Below, piece after piece: positions 18,401 through 25,932 of a stretch of 64,000 nt of DNA. The position numbers and the translations under genes are program-made. The stretch spans positions 62,001 through 126,000 of the forward strand of contig CACOYM010000004.1 of assembly GCA_902631395.1 (NCBI GenBank), given 5' to 3'. This DNA is from Halieaceae bacterium. GTDB lineage: Bacteria > Pseudomonadota > Gammaproteobacteria > Pseudomonadales > Halieaceae. Within the stretch, counting starts at the first letter, position 1. Every line of letters starts with the position of its first letter. Below the pieces are notes generated by a model. It was not told the origin of the DNA and did not search any database. It saw only the letters and a list, made by a program, of their open reading frames with translations.

Positions 18401-19825
18401 CTAAGAAGTGTTGGTTGAGCGAATGACGCCGGTCAAAACTCGTTTTGAGGCTTCATGAGTTTGTTCAAGCACATTCGTCGCTGCCTGATTGATGATCGAT
18501 GCAGCGGCTAGTTTGCTGGTCTCCTCGGTATAGTTAGTGTCGGTGAGCACACTTTGACTAGCCTGTAGATTGACCCCCGTCATAGTAAGGGAGTCGACTG
18601 CATGCGTGATTCGGTTGATGGTGGCTCCGAACTGTGCTCTGTGGCTCAGAAGTGTCCCGATCGATTGATCGACTTCTGACAGCGAGCCGGTGGCCAAAGC
18701 ATAGTCATAAGTGGTGACGGTAGTGGTGGCGACAATGTTGTCGACGAACAATTGAGCGCCCGCAGCTTGGCCACCCGTTGCGTCAAAGGTGCCTCCCACA
18801 AATACAAAGCGATAGGTTCCCTCATTGGCTATTGTGACGCTCTCTGACTGCCAGTTGGTAGTTGCGCCGGCAGTCGCACCAGTGTCGTTCAGTATTTCAA
18901 CCGTATCGCCAGTGTCGACATTCAAGAGGTAGGCATAGACGTCATAGGCGTCTCCACCGCCCTGTGCGCGCCAGTCAAAGGACATGGTGTCGCCGACTTT
19001 CATTCTCAATGATTCTTTGCTTACTAGCGCCGGTCCTCGGACTGTGTCGTATCCGGCTTGAGTGGTGATGCCAGTGCTGGTCAAGCGGACGGATTGGGAG
19101 CCTTGACTATATTGAGCGCTGGATGGTGTTACTTCCATGCTGCCTGAATTATTTGGTGTATTTTGATCCGTGCCTGTTGAGACATTGTCGGTGGGTGTTG
19201 TGTGTCCAGCGATAGTGTCTGTGCCAAAAATGATGACCTGCTCGACGACGTCCCACCCAGTAATAGACGGCGATCCGGGGGCGTCCGCCTCGAAATCGCC
19301 ATTCTCGAAGGATTTGGGCGTGTCCGTCGTGTTTACGAGTTTGGGTAAGTCGACAGCGATGGGGCCGTTCATGGTAGCTCCAACAATGAAGGGGACTTCG
19401 CGAACTTCCATGAACAGCGGTTCTGCGTTGAATTCGCTTTGTCGCGCAAGCTCGGTCAGCGAGAGCCGCAACCCATCAATTTCTTCCTGAATGATCGCTT
19501 GTTCTTCCGTCCCCTGAGTTCCATTTTCCTTTTGTAGGTATAGCTCGCGCATTCTTTGAGTTATGTCGATCAGGTCGCCCAGCACAGAGTCAGCCGTTCT
19601 AATCAGGTTAATAGCGTCAAGCCCGTTCTGGATGCCTTGCTGCATACTCACAATATGCGATTGCATGCGCGCGGCCATGGCCATGCCCGCTGCATCATCT
19701 GCAGCGTGATTGATTTTTTCTCCGGTCGCTAATCGCTTCGTAGCCTGATTAGCAGCTCTATCTGAACTCGTCAGCGCACTTATAGCTTTGAGAGAATTTT
19801 CTGCCAGTGTTCCAAGCGATATCAT
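18401..19825 (-). CDS. fliC: Flagellin with a jelly-roll domain in the variable region
   Basis: 474 residues. Residues 1-145 are the conserved D0/D1 region, with NHAADDAAGMAMAARMQSH and QRMRELYLQKENG. Residues ~383-474 are the C-terminal D0 helix region ending in LEQTHEASKRVLTGVI. The exposed middle part (~172-368) is unlike common flagellin D2/D3. It starts ENGDFEADAPGSPSITGWDV and ends AQLFVDNIVA, the layout of a jelly-roll, carbohydrate-binding-module-like fold. A sigma-28-like promoter lies just upstream. No other flagellar structural genes are in the window. The insert would be displayed on the filament surface; glycan binding is inference. Confidence 0.85.
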   Translation of the reverse strand: MISLGTLAENSLKAISALTSSDRAANQATKRLATGEKINHAADDAAGMAMAARMQSHIVSMQQGIQNGLDAINLIRTADSVLGDLIDITQRMRELYLQKENGTQGTEEQAIIQEEIDGLRLSLTELARQSEFNAEPLFMEVREVPFIVGATMNGPIAVDLPKLVNTTDTPKSFENGDFEADAPGSPSITGWDVVEQVIIFGTDTIAGHTTPTDNVSTGTDQNTPNNSGSMEVTPSSAQYSQGSQSVRLTSTGITTQAGYDTVRGPALVSKESLRMKVGDTMSFDWRAQGGGDAYDVYAYLLNVDTGDTVEILNDTGATAGATTNWQSESVTIANEGTYRFVFVGGTFDATGGQAAGAQLFVDNIVATTTVTTYDYALATGSLSEVDQSIGTLLSHRAQFGATINRITHAVDSLTMTGVNLQASQSVLTDTNYTEETSKLAAASIINQAATNVLEQTHEASKRVLTGVIRSTNTS

Positions 19826-19881
19826 GATTGGTTTTATGGCCTACCTGCCGTCAAAACAAGCATTTTTTGTGCCAATGATAT

Positions 19882-19907
19882 TTATCGTCAATCAGGCCAT
19901 TACTTTG
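19882..19907 (-). promoter_or_regulatory. Candidate sigma-28 (FliA) promoter for flagellin
   Basis: On the minus strand CAAAGTAA (19907-19900) is followed after 10 bases by GACGATAA (19889-19882). The known sigma-28 consensus is TAAAGTTT, about 11 bases, GCCGATAA. It sits about 57 bases before the flagellin start codon. The match is by eye and the -10 element is the stronger half. Confidence 0.55.
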
Positions 19908-20086
19908 GCGGCGCTCAGAATAAGAATTGTCGCAGGGCCCTGCGAATGCGGTGGGTTCTTGCCGGTCAGGCTTGGGAGCCCCTGCTTAAGGCCTTTCTTA
20001 CGCCGTGTGGGGTTGCCGTCAGCGCGGTTAGCAGGGTTCTATGCTTGGCGATTTGCCAAATGATTGTGAAATTGCGGAGGCGGTGC

Positions 20087-20353
20087 TCAGAAAACGGCAA
20101 GGGCCAGCCCCCCTAATATCAACGAGACTAGCAAAACGAAGGGTGCTGCTAGGCTCAGGCCTGTGGGTAGAGAGCCGTTTGCCGCTGGCATGGCCCGGGG
20201 CAGCCAGATCAAACCGAGGATAAGAGCGATCAAAGCATAGAGCAGGCTGAGAATAGAGAATGCGAATGGGGGCCCCAGTGATGTGGGCGTGTCCAGATTC
20301 GTAAGTGCGCCGACCACGCCTGCCGCAAACCCCAACCAAGCAAGGCCGATCAA
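20087..20353 (-). pseudogene. C-terminal part of a MotA/PomA-like membrane protein, after an in-frame stop
   Basis: 88 residues from a TTG, or more likely the continuation of the gene at 20363-20842: the frame is identical, and only a TGA (20365-20363) and three codons separate them. It has IGLAWLGFAAGVVGALTNLD then a second helix ending in LIWLPRAM, the same two-helix pattern as MotA/PomA helices 3 and 4, plus a last helix. The TTG has no ribosome site. Either the gene is broken, the TGA is read through, or the base is a sequence error. Confidence 0.5.
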
Positions 20354-20362
20354 CTTGTTTGC

Positions 20363-20842
20363 TCAGCCGCGTGAGTACTCCATATTGAGTATTCGACCGG
20401 AACCCACAATGAGTCCGGTAAAGCTGATTAGCGTTACAGCAACCTGCGGTTCCCAAAATACCACGACACCGGCTGGCGACACCGTCAACATCGCCCAGGC
20501 CGTCATTGTCAAAAAGCCCAGAGTGCCCAATATCTTGCCAATCATCGAGTGCTCTGTTGACACCGGTTGATTTAGGGTGTCGGACAGTAGCAGCCTGACT
20601 GTGCCTGAATACAAAACGGTGAGAATCGCAACGGCTAGCGCAGAGGCTATGCGGCTTGGGTCGGATTCAGCGGCGAGCATACCAACCACGCCGATTAAAA
20701 ATCCGACTAACCCTGCCGGTAGAGCCGCGTCGGCCAATAACCTGAATTGGCTGGATTGGAACCTCACAACGGCAGTGATTGAAAGCAGACTGCCGAGTAC
20801 AAAGGTAAGGCTAGCTAGATCCAATAGATACGTGAAGTTCAT
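20363..20842 (-). CDS. MotA/PomA-like membrane protein, truncated by in-frame TGA
   Basis: 159 residues with about five hydrophobic segments. The stretch ADAALPAGLVGFLIGVVGML, a DP turn, then ALAVAILTVLYSG closely follows the pore helices 3 and 4 of MotA/PomA proton or sodium channels. The reading frame continues past a TGA into a second copy of that helix pair at 20353-20087; together they would make about 251 residues, the size of a MotA protein. The helix-pair duplication is unlike ordinary MotA, which has one such pair and a large cytoplasmic loop. It lies upstream of the flagellin gene on the same strand. Function is unproven. Confidence 0.55.
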   Translation of the reverse strand: MNFTYLLDLASLTFVLGSLLSITAVVRFQSSQFRLLADAALPAGLVGFLIGVVGMLAAESDPSRIASALAVAILTVLYSGTVRLLLSDTLNQPVSTEHSMIGKILGTLGFLTMTAWAMLTVSPAGVVVFWEPQVAVTLISFTGLIVGSGRILNMEYSRG

Positions 20843-20925
20843 ATCAGCATCTCTGAGCCGCCAAACCTTATCGACAGTGGGGTTGGCAAGTTAATAGAAG
20901 TCCACTCGGTCCACCACTGTGGACT

Positions 20926-21423
20926 TTAGGTTGCGATATACCGGTCGGATTCAGAGTCGTATTCCCACGCAGACTTACCCTCCTCTTCGGGTGGGTTAGT
21001 AGGAGTGGCCTGCGCAATAGCGATCTGGTGGAACTGTGTAGCTAGCTCTGAGGATCGGTCACTAGCGAAGCCTTGTACCATGCTTTGCATTTCTTTCAAT
21101 GCATTGATCAGAGCAGACGCTTTGATTGTGGCGTGATCGCTGCCGGGGACAATCTCTAACTTTTCGCTTCCAACGCTCAGCCACAGAATGACCTCTTCCT
21201 GAAGCAGTTTTTCAATAGAGGGTGGTGCTCCGCTATTGTCGGCCATTGCTTGATTCGTAACAGCCCAGTTCAGGCTGGGTGCCGGATCCGCTTGGGCTTC
21301 TCCGCGTTCATAACGGGCTTCTGCATCGAGCATAGATTGCTCTAATCCCTTTAATGTTAGTGCTTGGAAAGTTGCGAAGATGCCCCCTTCTTGAGATTGG
21401 GGTGCGCCGGTGCTGTCGGACAT
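20926..21423 (-). CDS. Unknown acidic protein
   Basis: 165 residues from the ATG at 21423, chosen because GAGGG lies 8 bases upstream; the longer frame to 21492 lacks a site. No family is recognised. It is acidic, mostly helical by composition, without signal peptide or membrane helix. The centre IEKLLQEEVILWLSVGSEKL and the later LINALKEMQSMVQGFA suggest amphipathic helices. The C-terminus is a proline- and acid-rich tail ending in EYDSESDRYIAT. It is on the same strand as the MotA-like gene 83 bases downstream and could share its transcript. Confidence 0.5.
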   Translation of the reverse strand: MSDSTGAPQSQEGGIFATFQALTLKGLEQSMLDAEARYERGEAQADPAPSLNWAVTNQAMADNSGAPPSIEKLLQEEVILWLSVGSEKLEIVPGSDHATIKASALINALKEMQSMVQGFASDRSSELATQFHQIAIAQATPTNPPEEEGKSAWEYDSESDRYIAT

Positions 21424-21697
21424 TGCCAAACCCTCGTTGTTATTTCTGTATTTGACATCGGACGAGATATCGCTCCGATAGCTACAGAGCAAAGCTTAAC
21501 GTGCATCAAGCAGAAAATCGCGTTAAAAATTGAAGGAGAACTTCCGCTGGCCCTCACAAGATAGGAGAAGATATAGCCAGTAACTGGTGATCCACTAACT
21601 AACTAACTTCTTGAAAAGCGCTTGAGCTGCTCGAGAGCAATGGCTAACACCCTCTATGCCCCTTATAGTATCCATACTCTCTCGTTGAGGATGTGCC

Positions 21698-21892
21698 ATG
21701 AGATCCTTTATTTCCGTGTTGCTGGGCGTCGGAGCTTATCTGGGTTGTATGGCTACCGATTGGTTTAACGGTGTGTTTTCGGCCTTTATCGCCACAATAG
21801 TATTTGTCTTTTCCAGTGTGTTCAGAGGGTTCAAAAAGAAGAGTGCCGGTACCGATCTTGGCGAGCTGGCTGAGAGAGAGGGGCTGGACTAA
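21698..21892 (+). CDS. Small membrane protein, unknown
   Basis: 64 residues with GAGG seven bases or so before the ATG. Two short hydrophobic stretches (residues ~4-18 and ~26-43) are followed by RGFKKK and an acidic end, so it probably inserts in the inner membrane with the tail in the cytoplasm. No family recognised. It is divergent from the gene at 20926-21423. Confidence 0.45.
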   Translation: MRSFISVLLGVGAYLGCMATDWFNGVFSAFIATIVFVFSSVFRGFKKKSAGTDLGELAEREGLD

Positions 21893-21986
21893 ATTTCGAC
21901 TAGGTCAGCAGGGTGAAGCCGCTTCGGGCTGGAAGTGCCGTTGCTTTCCTCAATTTTGCAACGTTGTTCTGACGCGAGCCAGTAGT

Positions 21987-22346
21987 TCAGTGAAGCCGTT
22001 TACCTGGCTCTTTGGCAGCAAGGTCACGCGAGGTCGTCTTAAAGCTTTGCCCTCTTTGATTGAGGTAGCGCTCGTAGACTTCAATCAAATTCAGTGCGTG
22101 GTTTAGGAGACGTTTTGAGCCCTCATGCCCAGTTTCGGCACCGCTGCAGGCTGTAGATAACAGTTGCTGGGTTATCAAAAATGCGAAAAAAGTGTCAGGT
22201 AACTCAGGATATTTCTCAGAGAACTGCCGCACTAATGTAATAGCTGCCGAGCCTACTTCCTCGCTGATTCGGAGCACTTCCTGATCGCTGGCTGCCCGCT
22301 CTCTCTTGGCGCGGAATTCCTCAAAATCAACCACCTGCTCTGCCAT
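21987..22346 (-). CDS. Unknown small helical protein
   Basis: 119 residues from the ATG at 22346, which follows GGATGGAG; the longer frame to 22388 is less likely. It begins MAEQVVDFEEFRAKRERAAS, charged and helical, then SAAITLVRQFSEKYPELPDTFFAFLITQQLL, probably an amphipathic bundle. No signal peptide, no recognised family. It converges on the small membrane protein at 21698-21892. Confidence 0.45.
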   Translation of the reverse strand: MAEQVVDFEEFRAKRERAASDQEVLRISEEVGSAAITLVRQFSEKYPELPDTFFAFLITQQLLSTACSGAETGHEGSKRLLNHALNLIEVYERYLNQRGQSFKTTSRDLAAKEPGKRLH

Positions 22347-22512
22347 ACCGACTCCATCCTGTCCAGAATTCCGCCTCATAGAAATCATCGGCCGAAGTGG
22401 GTGAAGGCTTTAATTTCGCGCGTAAGCCGTTCACGGCTGGTCTGAGTGCCGTTAGTGGACAATGCTGCCAATCTGGCAGCGTTGACCTACGAGAATTCTG
22501 GATTTTGGACTT

Positions 22513-22734
22513 TTAGCCTTGGTCGGGCAGGAGCCAAAACTTGAAGCGGCTCTGAATCCGGATACTCGCGATGTAGATGGCCGTCGTCGCGCGAGCACGT
22601 GCCCAGGCGCTGGATCGGCTTTGTATAAAGCGGCGGTTAGCGAGCTGCAGGTCCTGTTCGATGCGATCGAGGTCCGCCTGCATATTTTTTAGGCATCGTC
22701 GTGATTCTGACACTTCAACAGCCTGAGCAAGCAT
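22513..22734 (-). CDS. Possible small helical protein
   Basis: 73 residues with AGGA nine bases before the ATG. The first half, ESRRCLKNMQADLDRIEQDL, has coiled-coil character; the second half is basic. It resembles in style the possible small protein at 23349-23546 (AESRRQLDRLER), so both may be members of one local family. Coding status is not certain. Confidence 0.3.
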   Translation of the reverse strand: MLAQAVEVSESRRCLKNMQADLDRIEQDLQLANRRFIQSRSSAWARARATTAIYIASIRIQSRFKFWLLPDQG

Positions 22735-23611
22735 AGAGTCCTACCTCATGTGGTGTGTGCCGAAATAATCAACACTACATATTGTACTGATGAGATCTTC
22801 TCTGCAAGTGGTGCGACACGAAAGTGCAAATATCACCACTTTACGGCCGTGGGACGGTCACGAATTTTGTACTGCGTCAATGAATCTTCACTAGCTGGTG
22901 CTAGTCCACATGCTGTACGTGGTGAGCAACGAGACAGCAGATAAGCCGAGAATAATATCGTTGTACTTGCTACTGATTGATGCTGAAAGCCATTGAGCAC
23001 GGACTGAGCATTGGAATCGTTAGCCACACAGGTCGTTATTGGCGTGAGCTAGCGTCATCTCCTCTTCAATGAAAAAGGCGAAATTGAGGTTAGAGTATAT
23101 CCACGACATCTTCCGCAGATTCAGCGAGGCGCAGCAAATTGCAATTTTTAATGCGGTCTCCTGTCTATACCTCGACGAATTTATTGTCTAGCAATATGCG
23201 AACCGGGATTAGTTCCCCGCTTTTTTGGTTTTCAGTTTTTAGGGTGGGCTCGACGCTAGGTATGGGAATTTGTGGTGCTCCCTTTCCCATCAAGTTTGCT
23301 TCAAATCGTCCGATAGGTTTCTATGTTTGAGAAATGTGGGTAGTGGTCGTGAAGCGAAGTATTCAGACACAGTGCGATAAGGCGGCTGGTAAAGGAGCGG
23401 GACGACCGGAGTTGGTACGCGAGGGAAATCTGGTATATATCAGCGCATCATCGAGGTTAGTGTGTCAGCTCGCTGAGTCACGTCGACAACTGGATCGCCT
23501 CGAGCGCCACGCTAATCGCATGTTGCGCAGTGTAGGTGCGTACTAGTTTTGTTCTAGTGCTCGCCAATCTGCAGGCTTCGGTTCTGAAGCTTTGTAGGTC
23601 CCGTGCAGGAC
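22735..23611. other. Mostly non-coding stretch among small unknown genes
   Basis: About 880 bases with only one plausible small gene (23349-23546, plus strand, weak). No hairpins with T-tracts, no repeats of note and no recognisable gene remnants were seen. Confidence 0.35.
23349..23546 (+). CDS. Possible small basic protein
   Basis: About 65 residues from a GTG at 23349 (an in-frame ATG at 23334 adds five). The C-terminal LAESRRQLDRLERHANRML is helical and charged. No family recognised and the ribosome site is poor. Listed because it shares an ESRR plus leucine/arginine heptad style with the gene at 22513-22734. Confidence 0.25.
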   Translation: MKRSIQTQCDKAAGKGAGRPELVREGNLVYISASSRLVCQLAESRRQLDRLERHANRMLRSVGAY

Positions 23612-23989
23612 TCAGCAGGTCTTGCGGTAGATTTCAGAGACAGTGTCGTCAGTAGAGTCAGTGGGCCATTTTCTGCTGAATGCTCTCTGGAGCAACTCTC
23701 CACCACTCATTGCTTCAACATCTTGTGGATTTTTCTCAGCGTAATCCATGAGTACCTTTTTCAGGACGCCAATACCGGTGCTCGAGGGTATGCAGGCTTT
23801 TCTACGCACCATGTCGATATCGCCATCTGCCCAGCTCCCTAGGTACCCTGCGCACCAGCCGTTGTCGTAAGCGACCTCACTTCCGCAGTTCGCTATGACG
23901 CCTTTGCCGCTGTAATAACCCGCGGAGAGCCCACTACTTAAACAGATGGCGAGTATCGTGGTTGATACGGCAATGTAAATTTTGGTCAT
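23612..23989 (-). CDS. Rap1a/Tai-like exported protein
   Basis: 125 residues from the ATG at 23989; an ATG at 24001 would add four. A signal peptide (IYIAVSTTILAICLSSGLSAG) precedes a mature domain with the Rap1a/Tai pattern: a first cysteine in IANCGSE, then WCAGYLGSWADGD, then ACIPSSTGIGVLKKVLMDY, then a helix ending in LLQRAFSRKW. Known members are periplasmic immunity proteins that neutralise type VI secretion amidase effectors. No effector or T6SS gene is nearby, so it may be an orphan immunity protein or a relative with another role. Confidence 0.6.
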   Translation of the reverse strand: MTKIYIAVSTTILAICLSSGLSAGYYSGKGVIANCGSEVAYDNGWCAGYLGSWADGDIDMVRRKACIPSSTGIGVLKKVLMDYAEKNPQDVEAMSGGELLQRAFSRKWPTDSTDDTVSEIYRKTC

Positions 23990-24267
23990 GTCGGCGCCCA
24001 TTCAAGTCTGCGTGTAAAAGTTGAGTTCACTGTGTGGCCCGGTGAACATTATAACTTTGTGGCGCATGTGTGGAAGCAGACTCTGCTGGTTCCAATTATG
24101 CTGGCTCGGCTCCTACGGTAGCTGCTCATGGCTCATAAACGTGGTTGCGAAATGCCTATCTCTTGGCGCCGTCACCCAGTGTGGGTAGGCGCTCGTTGCA
24201 CTCACAACTAGCCACCACTCTAAAACCCTCGTATGGTCGCTATAACCTTTGATTCACTGGCAATAAT

Positions 24268-25641
24268 ATGCAACCGCATCAAAATTTCTCGAGCTTACTA
24301 GTTTTTGCGCTTCTCTCTGCTTGTGGGGGCGGTGGCTCAACCGACACCAGCGTGACGGCCACCACTTCATCGGCCACAGTGTTTGAATCGCCGCACCCCA
24401 ATGTCTGGGAGGTGGCGACGGCTTCGGAAGCTGGGTTTGATGAGGATGCCCTCAACAGTGCCTTTGAGTATGCCGTGACCGATGGGTTTTATACCCAGGC
24501 AGTGGTGCTGATTAAAGATGGCAAGCTCGTTAAAGAGCTTTATCGCGGTATCACCGATGCAGAGGCTGTAGGACTTGCATCGATCTCGGGTTTGCCTGAG
24601 GGGCAGAACGTTGGCTATTGGCAAGACCTATACGGTGATCGAGATGAGGCTAGTGCGGTGACCTCTTGGTCTACCGCTAAGTCGTTCACCAGCGTTCTGA
24701 TCGGTATAGCGATCGAACAAGGCCTGATTCAATCTGCCTCGCAGTCGGCATCAGATTTCATCGATGAGTGGCAGGCGGATGACCGTGCCAGAATTACGAT
24801 TCAGCAGCTACTCGATATGCGCTCTGGTCTCGTGCCGAAGTGTTCGAGTGCTGAGACGGCAGTGGTTGGCGAGTGCGGTGACTATCAGGGCGCGAGCTCT
24901 GGCGGCAACATCGTGTATGCGGCGGATCAATTAACTGGATGCATTGATCGTGAGTTTGCCGTGCCCGGCACGGTCTATCCCTGGGTGTCGCCGCAGGGAG
25001 AAGACGAGTATGAGGCGGGGCAGTTCTATTACTCCAACTGTGACACCCAGCTTTTGGGTGAGATCATTTTTCGCGCAACGGGTCAGGATCCGGGTTTGTT
25101 TGCGCAACAGAATTTATTTGAACCCTTATTTATAGAAGCGGATTGGTGGCGAGATGACGTTGAGGGAGGTCAGGCGAACGGTAACTATCTGACCTATTGC
25201 TGTCTTGATTCTACGGCACGAGATTTTGCGAAATTCGGTTACATGCTTTTGCTTGGCGGCATCGAAACCTCTGAGGGGAAAGACTACGCATCATACATAT
25301 CGAAGGTATTGGCTCAGGAAGAAACCTACCGAAACCAGTTCTGGGCCTACTGCGATAGTGCGCCTTTCACTGCATCTCCTGATTGCGAGAATGTCTTGCT
25401 GATGACAATCGGTTTTGATGGACAGTACATTTTGGTAGATCAAAAGAACGATATCGTTCTTGTGCGTACCAGCCTCTATGAGCCAATTTTAAATTCTTCT
25501 GAAGAGCGGAAAATGCGGCTCAACCCCATAGTGCTCTCAGAGTCTAATTGGGTTGCGTCACTTCCAATGGCTATGCTCGGGCCAGGAACAGAATTTGGCA
25601 TTATGAGGTTTTATTTAGCGGTTACTGGCGCTTTACAGTGA
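24268..25641 (+). CDS. Serine beta-lactamase-like hydrolase, lipoprotein
   Basis: 457 residues. The N-terminus LVFALLSACGGGGS is a lipoprotein signal with the lipidated cysteine near residue 19. The catalytic SxxK motif is STAK (residues ~135-138) and YSN at ~255-257 is the second motif of the class C/AmpH-like fold. These proteins are often esterases, peptidases or transacylases, not antibiotic resistance enzymes. Several cysteines in the mature part (CSSAET, GECGDY, CCLDS) suggest disulfides, fitting a periplasmic location. Substrate unknown. It stands alone, convergent with the TonB receptor gene. Confidence 0.8.
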   Translation: MQPHQNFSSLLVFALLSACGGGGSTDTSVTATTSSATVFESPHPNVWEVATASEAGFDEDALNSAFEYAVTDGFYTQAVVLIKDGKLVKELYRGITDAEAVGLASISGLPEGQNVGYWQDLYGDRDEASAVTSWSTAKSFTSVLIGIAIEQGLIQSASQSASDFIDEWQADDRARITIQQLLDMRSGLVPKCSSAETAVVGECGDYQGASSGGNIVYAADQLTGCIDREFAVPGTVYPWVSPQGEDEYEAGQFYYSNCDTQLLGEIIFRATGQDPGLFAQQNLFEPLFIEADWWRDDVEGGQANGNYLTYCCLDSTARDFAKFGYMLLLGGIETSEGKDYASYISKVLAQEETYRNQFWAYCDSAPFTASPDCENVLLMTIGFDGQYILVDQKNDIVLVRTSLYEPILNSSEERKMRLNPIVLSESNWVASLPMAMLGPGTEFGIMRFYLAVTGALQ

Positions 25642-25874
25642 GATAGATAAAACTTTTTATTCTTGCTTTGTGTGAGAGTCTGTATGCGAGGTCGACCACT
25701 TTGTGCTACGGCAAGTAATTGCGTTGGCCACTCTCTATGACAATGTTTCGGGCCATAATGAAGGGAGTCAGCGGCGGTTGGAGAGAGGTTATCGGCATCC
25801 TGCGCAAAGCCCTCGGGTAACTTCAAATAACGAGGGTTAGCCTTGCGAAACTAGCCTTTGGATTAGCTGACCAA

Positions 25875-25914
25875 ACAAAAAAACCTTGGGCGAGAGGATA
25901 TCCATCACCCAAGG
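25875..25914 (-). terminator. Rho-independent terminator of the zinc TonB receptor gene
   Basis: On the minus strand a 7-base stem CCTTGGG/CCCAAGG (25914-25908 with 25890-25884) is followed by a run of T (25883-25877). It lies 19 bases after the receptor stop codon. Confidence 0.75.
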
Positions 25915-25932
25915 CCTCGACTCAAACTTTAT

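Noticed and set aside
22464-22480. Hairpin GCTGCCA/TGGCAGC as a terminator
   Set aside because: The stem is perfect, but no T-tract follows on either strand and no gene ends there clearly.
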